Assembly (NCBI GenBank): GCA_964475955.1
Contig: CAYYZY010000257.1
Location: forward strand, 1-10,089
Reading direction: 5' to 3'
DNA length: 10,089 nucleotides
From: DATKZH01 sp964475955
GTDB taxonomy: Bacteria > Planctomycetota > Planctomycetia > Pirellulales > Thermoguttaceae
The notes under the pieces were generated by a model, which saw only the letters and a list, made by a program, of their open reading frames with translations, was not told the origin of the DNA and ran no database searches. Below are positions 7,118-10,089 of this stretch, one piece after another. Numbering within the stretch: position 1 is the stretch's first letter; each line of letters starts with the position of its first letter. The translations under genes were made by a program, and so were the position numbers.

Positions 7118-8182
7118 TCACTCCCCCGTGGCGAATTCGTCGCGGATGAAGCGTCGGGCGGTCTCCCAGCTTGCGGCCGCCGCGGCGAAGTCGACCGGCA
7201 TCGGCTCGATCGTCTGCGGCGTTTCGACGCGGGGCTCGGCCTCGACCGCCGGATTGAGCGGAATCTGCGCGCTGGGGCCCGCCGCCAGCCGGGCCTCGAC
7301 CGACGGCGAGAGCAGGTAGTCGACCAGCCGGCGCGCGGCCTCGGGGTTCGGTCCGCCGCGAATAATGGCCAGCGTGTTGGGTATGAACAGGGTGCCGAGG
7401 CCCTCTTCGCCCTGGTCGGGGTAGACGATCGCCACCGGCAACCCCTTCTCGACCTCGATGATCGCGTCGTCGGTGTCGGTCATGCCGAAGGCCAGCCGGC
7501 CGCCCGCCACCGAAAGCGCCACCTGTTTGTTGCCGGCCAGGATCTCGACGTCGTTCGCCTTCAACTCCCGAAAGTACTCCTTGGCCTTCTCCTCCCCCCA
7601 ATGGGCGAACAGGCAGGCGGCGTGCGTGGCCGTGGTCCCGAACAGCGGCTTGGCGATGCCCGCCTTGCCGCGCCACCGCTCGCCGGCCAGATCGTGGATC
7701 GACTCCGGCCGCTCGTCCTCCGGCACCACCTCCGTGTTGACGATCAACACCCGGGCCCGACCGGCGAACCCGTGCCAGGTCCCCTCGGGCGACCGGTACA
7801 TGGCCGGGTAGCTCTCGGCAATGGGCGGATGGTAGCAGTCGAGCAGGCCGCGCGCCTCCAGGCGGAGCGTGTTGAGGATCTCGTTGTTCCAGAAGACGTC
7901 GCACCGCGGCCGGGCGCGCTCCTCGATGATCGCCTGGGCGAGCCCCACGGTCTTGGTCGCCTCGGTGTCGAACTTCTCGCGCACGTCGACGCCGGTGGCC
8001 GCCTCGAAGTCGGCGAAGATCGGGGCGGAGAATTCGGCGTCCAGCGCCGTGTAGACCACCACCTCGGGCCCCGACTTCGCCCAGCACCCCGCCAACACCA
8101 GCGAGACCGCCAGGAGCCCACACCAGGCCGGCCGCCCGATCCGCCGGCCCCGCAAACGATCGCTCCGACCGAAACAACTCAT
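7118..8182 (-). CDS. Lipoprotein ABC-transporter solute-binding protein (Fe3+/spermidine-type fold, substrate unknown)
   Basis: A 354-residue predicted lipoprotein. The basic n-region (RLRGRRIGR) is followed by a hydrophobic stretch and an ideal lipobox, LAGC, with Cys33 as the lipidated residue. The mature part begins EVVVYTALDAEFSAPIFADF (40-59), the usual opening of periplasmic binding proteins of the Fe3+ FbpA/AfuA group (COG1840 type). It ends with the typical GGPNPEAARRLVDYLLSP segment (276-293). Where FbpA proteins carry the iron-binding Tyr-Tyr pair, this protein reads TDTDDA (235-240), so iron binding is doubtful. No permease or ATPase gene is beside it: the downstream side is a gene-poor gap and the upstream side a divergent gene. 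The start ATG at 8182 is set by GGAGG six bases upstream and by the signal peptide. The same frame stays open far upstream on this strand, but that part is antisense to the next gene and is not coding. Confidence 0.88.
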   Translation of the reverse strand: MSCFGRSDRLRGRRIGRPAWCGLLAVSLVLAGCWAKSGPEVVVYTALDAEFSAPIFADFEAATGVDVREKFDTEATKTVGLAQAIIEERARPRCDVFWNNEILNTLRLEARGLLDCYHPPIAESYPAMYRSPEGTWHGFAGRARVLIVNTEVVPEDERPESIHDLAGERWRGKAGIAKPLFGTTATHAACLFAHWGEEKAKEYFRELKANDVEILAGNKQVALSVAGGRLAFGMTDTDDAIIEVEKGLPVAIVYPDQGEEGLGTLFIPNTLAIIRGGPNPEAARRLVDYLLSPSVEARLAAGPSAQIPLNPAVEAEPRVETPQTIEPMPVDFAAAAASWETARRFIRDEFATGE

Positions 8183-8188
8183 CAGATG

Positions 8189-8193
8189 CCTCC
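8189..8193 (-). promoter_or_regulatory. Shine-Dalgarno GGAGG of the solute-binding gene
   Basis: GGAGG on the minus strand, six bases before the ATG at 8182. It decides the start within a frame that stays open for more than 1.7 kb upstream. Confidence 0.75.
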
Positions 8194-8232
8194 ACAGTGT
8201 CCGGTTGTTGGGATCGGGAGCCCCGTAAGTGG

Positions 8233-8293
8233 GGCACGATTCCATCGTGCCTGGCACGTTGGAAACGTGCCCCACGACAGCGTGCCCCACGAC
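8233..8293. repeat. Tandem palindromic repeats, copies B and C, plus a partial third copy
   Basis: Copy B (8233-8251) is GGCACGAT-TCC-ATCGTGCC and copy C (8253-8271) is GGCACGTT-GGA-AACGTGCC. They have the same 8-bp stem and 3-base loop and are separated by one base. The two stems differ at one position with a matching change in the partner arm, so pairing is kept. Copy C plus flank (8253-8276) is identical to 23-46. The half-element CGTGCCCCACGAC then occurs twice (8266-8278 and 8281-8293). The array lies between two divergent genes, well upstream of both start codons. No T-run follows. Whether it acts as DNA site or RNA hairpin cannot be told. Confidence 0.8.
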
Positions 8294-8370
8294 GAAGCCC
8301 CCACACCTCTTCGCCTGGGCGATCCTCGGCACGCCGCCAATTGGGGTCCCCATGCCGGCGCCCGGCAGCG

Positions 8371-8376
8371 TACAAT
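8371..8376 (+). promoter_or_regulatory. Possible -10 box (TACAAT) for the metalloprotease gene
   Basis: TACAAT differs from the sigma70 consensus TATAAT at one position and is rare AT-richness in this GC-rich stretch. There is no good -35 at 16-18 bases; the nearest TTG-containing hexamer, TTGGGG (8341-8346), is 24 bases away, too far. If used, transcription would start near 8383, giving a leader of about 65 bases before the GTG at 8447 and excluding the in-frame ATG at 8375, which overlaps this box. Confidence 0.3.
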
Positions 8377-8436
8377 GGACGGTGTCCCCATCAAGCAGGG
8401 TAAGAAAACCGCGGTCCCCTCGCAACACGCCGGCCG

Positions 8437-8441
8437 GGAGG
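8437..8441 (+). promoter_or_regulatory. Shine-Dalgarno GGAGG of the metalloprotease gene
   Basis: GGAGG (part of GGGAGG, 8436-8441) lies five bases before GTG 8447. It favours that GTG over the in-frame ATG at 8375, which has no such site. Confidence 0.7.
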
Positions 8442-8446
8442 CGGAA

Positions 8447-10089
8447 GTGAGTCTCACGCGTTTCGCGTTCGCTTGTCGGAGACCCTGGAAAGGCCCGCAG
8501 TCCAGGCCGGATTCCACGGCCCTCTTGCCCGCCGCGCGGGGATGGCTGCTTTTGCTGGCCTGCCTGCTCCTCGGCTGCGAAGGCCCGTCGCCGACCCCGG
8601 AGCCGGCCCAGGCCAAACCCGCGAGGCCCACCGCTGCCAATACGGCCACGCCCGAGGAGCCCCACGCCCGCGAACCGAGATCGCCCGCCACGCAACCCCC
8701 AACGCCCGATGCGCCGGCCGAGGCGGCCGATCCGCCGGCCGAGCCAGCCAAGGATGACTCGGAGCCGGACCCGCCGGCCGTGGACGATTGGCCCGAGCCG
8801 CGCCGGGTCCGCACGCTGGCCGACCTTTTGGAGGTGCCCGACGCCGCCTCGCAATACGTCGACAACCTGCCTCGCATGGAGGTCGACCGGGCCCAAGCCG
8901 CCGCCGAGGGAATACGCAAGCTGGAGGGCGAACGGATCGCGCTTTACACCGACCTCGAGCCCAACGAGGAGGTCGACGTCCTGCCCGAGGTCTTCGACCA
9001 GGCGTTCACCCAGTGGTGCGCCTATTTCGAGGTCGATCCGGCCGACCACGCCGACTGGCGCGCGACCGGCTTTTTGATGAACGACCGCGAGGCCTTCCGG
9101 CGCGCGGGCCTGCTGCCCGACGCCCTGCCGCCGTTCGAGCACGGTTTTTCGTGGAACTACGACCTGTGGCTCGACGAGCAGCCGAGCGTCTACTACCGCC
9201 GGCACCTCCTGTTGCACGAGGGGACGCACGCCTTCATGAACACGGTCCTCCGCGGCTGCGGGCCCCCGTGGTACATGGAGGGGACGGCCGAGCTTCTGGG
9301 AACGCACCGTTGGCACGAGGGCCGCCTCCGGCTCAACTACCTGCCGGCCGACCGCGACGAAGTGCCCATGTGGGGCCGGGTCAAAATGGTCCAGGATGAA
9401 TATGCCACGCGTCGCGGCTGGCCCCTGGACCGCGTGCTCGGCTACCGGCCCAGTTCCGCCTATTCCCAGAGCGAGCCGTACGCCTGGTGCTGGGCGGCCG
9501 CCGCGCTGTTGGACCGCCATCCCCGCTACCGAGAGCGATTCCGCCGGCTCAAGGACTACGTGCTCGAGCCCGACTTCACCGAGCGCTTCGCGCGCCTGGT
9601 GGCCGACGACCGGCGCGAACTCCAGGAGCAGTGGCAGGTGTTCGTGGCCGAGCTGGAGTACGGGTACGACGTCGCCCGGGCGGCCGTCGAGTTCGCCCCG
9701 GGCGAACCGCTTCGCTCCTCGGGGACGACCGTGCGCGTGGCGGCCGACCGCGGCTGGCAGAGCAGCGGCGTGCGTCTGGAGGGCGGCGCCGCGTATCGGC
9801 TTCGCGCCTCGGGGCGCTACCAGGTCGCCGACCAGCCGCAGGTGTGGTGGTGCGAGCCGGGCGGCGTGTCGATCCGCTACTACCGGGGCATGCCGCTGGG
9901 GATGCTCCAAGCCGCCGTGCGCGTCGAGCCGCCCGATCCGAACGAGCCGACCGCGCTGGTCCGTCCGATCGGCGTCGGCCTAGGCGCCACGCTCCGCCCC
10001 GAGCGCTCCGGCACGCTCTACCTGCGGATCAACGACTCGCCGGCCGAGCTGGACGACAACGCGGGCGAGCTGACCGTCCACTTGCAGGC
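8447..10089 (+). CDS. Secreted lipoprotein metallopeptidase (gluzincin HExxH) with C-terminal PA-IL/LecA-like domain, 3' end outside window
   Basis: At least 547 codons, open to the window edge. A long n-region and a hydrophobic stretch (WLLLLACLLLGC) end in a lipobox with Cys44, so the mature protein is probably membrane-anchored outside the cytoplasm. Residues 46 to about 115 are a Pro/Ala/Glu-rich linker. The catalytic part carries HEGTH (257-261): two zinc-ligand His and the catalytic Glu258. MEGTAE follows at 277-282, and Glu278 fits the third ligand of gluzincins (compare NEGFA in M1 enzymes and NEAISD in thermolysin). From about 430 a domain resembles the PA-IL/LecA lectin: W437, WWCEPGG, and a final LYLRIND...DDNAGEL strand, with Asp530, Asp537 and Asn538 spaced like LecA Asp100, Asn107 and Asn108, the calcium and galactose site. 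The start is GTG 8447 with GGGAGG upstream; an in-frame ATG at 8375 would add 24 residues. Substrate is unknown. It is divergent from the solute-binding gene. Confidence 0.87.
   Translation, partial: MSLTRFAFACRRPWKGPQSRPDSTALLPAARGWLLLLACLLLGCEGPSPTPEPAQAKPARPTAANTATPEEPHAREPRSPATQPPTPDAPAEAADPPAEPAKDDSEPDPPAVDDWPEPRRVRTLADLLEVPDAASQYVDNLPRMEVDRAQAAAEGIRKLEGERIALYTDLEPNEEVDVLPEVFDQAFTQWCAYFEVDPADHADWRATGFLMNDREAFRRAGLLPDALPPFEHGFSWNYDLWLDEQPSVYYRRHLLLHEGTHAFMNTVLRGCGPPWYMEGTAELLGTHRWHEGRLRLNYLPADRDEVPMWGRVKMVQDEYATRRGWPLDRVLGYRPSSAYSQSEPYAWCWAAAALLDRHPRYRERFRRLKDYVLEPDFTERFARLVADDRRELQEQWQVFVAELEYGYDVARAAVEFAPGEPLRSSGTTVRVAADRGWQSSGVRLEGGAAYRLRASGRYQVADQPQVWWCEPGGVSIRYYRGMPLGMLQAAVRVEPPDPNEPTALVRPIGVGLGATLRPERSGTLYLRINDSPAELDDNAGELTVHLQ

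Noticed and set aside
6547..7149. A 200-codon plus-strand open frame in the gene-poor gap
   Set aside because: Its Arg/Pro/Ala-rich translation has no motif, helix or ribosome binding site, and it runs into the 3' end of the opposite-strand solute-binding gene.
8233..8293. CRISPR array
   Set aside because: Only two or three short palindromic units without regular unique spacers, and no cas gene nearby.
8375..8377. ATG as start of the metalloprotease
   Set aside because: It is in frame but has no Shine-Dalgarno, overlaps the possible -10 box and would put 24 extra residues before an already long signal-peptide n-region. GTG 8447 has GGGAGG five bases upstream.
8183..9910. The N-terminal 576-codon extension of the minus-strand solute-binding frame
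   Set aside because: It is antisense to the metalloprotease and the repeat array. The real start at 8182 has GGAGG and begins a clean lipoprotein signal peptide.

Overview
The window is GC-rich (roughly two-thirds G+C by eye). Its gene content and intergenic palindromes fit a member of the Planctomycetota, probably near the Pirellulales. The main support is the combination of an SPFH-triplet plus P1B-ATPase operon, a lipoprotein metalloprotease with a LecA-like tail, and dispersed GGCACGTT/AACGTGCC hairpins. The taxonomic call is inference from remembered family distribution, not from a marker gene.

Layout. Positions 1-252 are non-coding and packed with three palindromic elements. Positions 253-6365 hold a tight four-gene operon on the minus strand. 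In transcription order it encodes a polytopic HflK-type SPFH protein (4398-6365), an HflC-like SPFH protein (3344-4396), an HflK-like SPFH protein (2199-3347) and a heavy-metal-type P1B ATPase (253-2202). The junctions are one intervening base (TAA-G-ATG), a 4-base ATGA overlap and a 4-base GTGA overlap, so translation is probably coupled. Positions 6366-7117 are a gene-poor gap with several hairpins. Positions 7118-8182 (minus) encode an orphan lipoprotein substrate-binding protein of the Fe3+/spermidine-type ABC family. Positions 8183-8446 are a divergent intergenic region carrying two more copies of the hairpin seen at the window start. From 8447 to the window end (plus strand, gene incomplete) lies a secreted lipoprotein with a gluzincin-type HExxH metallopeptidase domain and a C-terminal PA-IL/LecA-like domain.

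How the genes fit together. Three SPFH (stomatin/prohibitin/flotillin/HflKC) proteins normally build ring- or cage-like assemblies in the membrane and often regulate the FtsH protease. Here they are co-translated with a metal-pump-like P-type ATPase. The most economical inference is one membrane complex in which an SPFH cage encloses or stabilises a cation pump. The pump is unusual: it has no N-terminal metal-binding domain, and the usual CPC membrane motif reads CPG, so its substrate is not assignable. This four-gene module is the best candidate in the window for an under-described system. The solute-binding protein and the metalloprotease are both predicted lipoproteins on opposite strands, and nothing in the sequence ties them to the operon.
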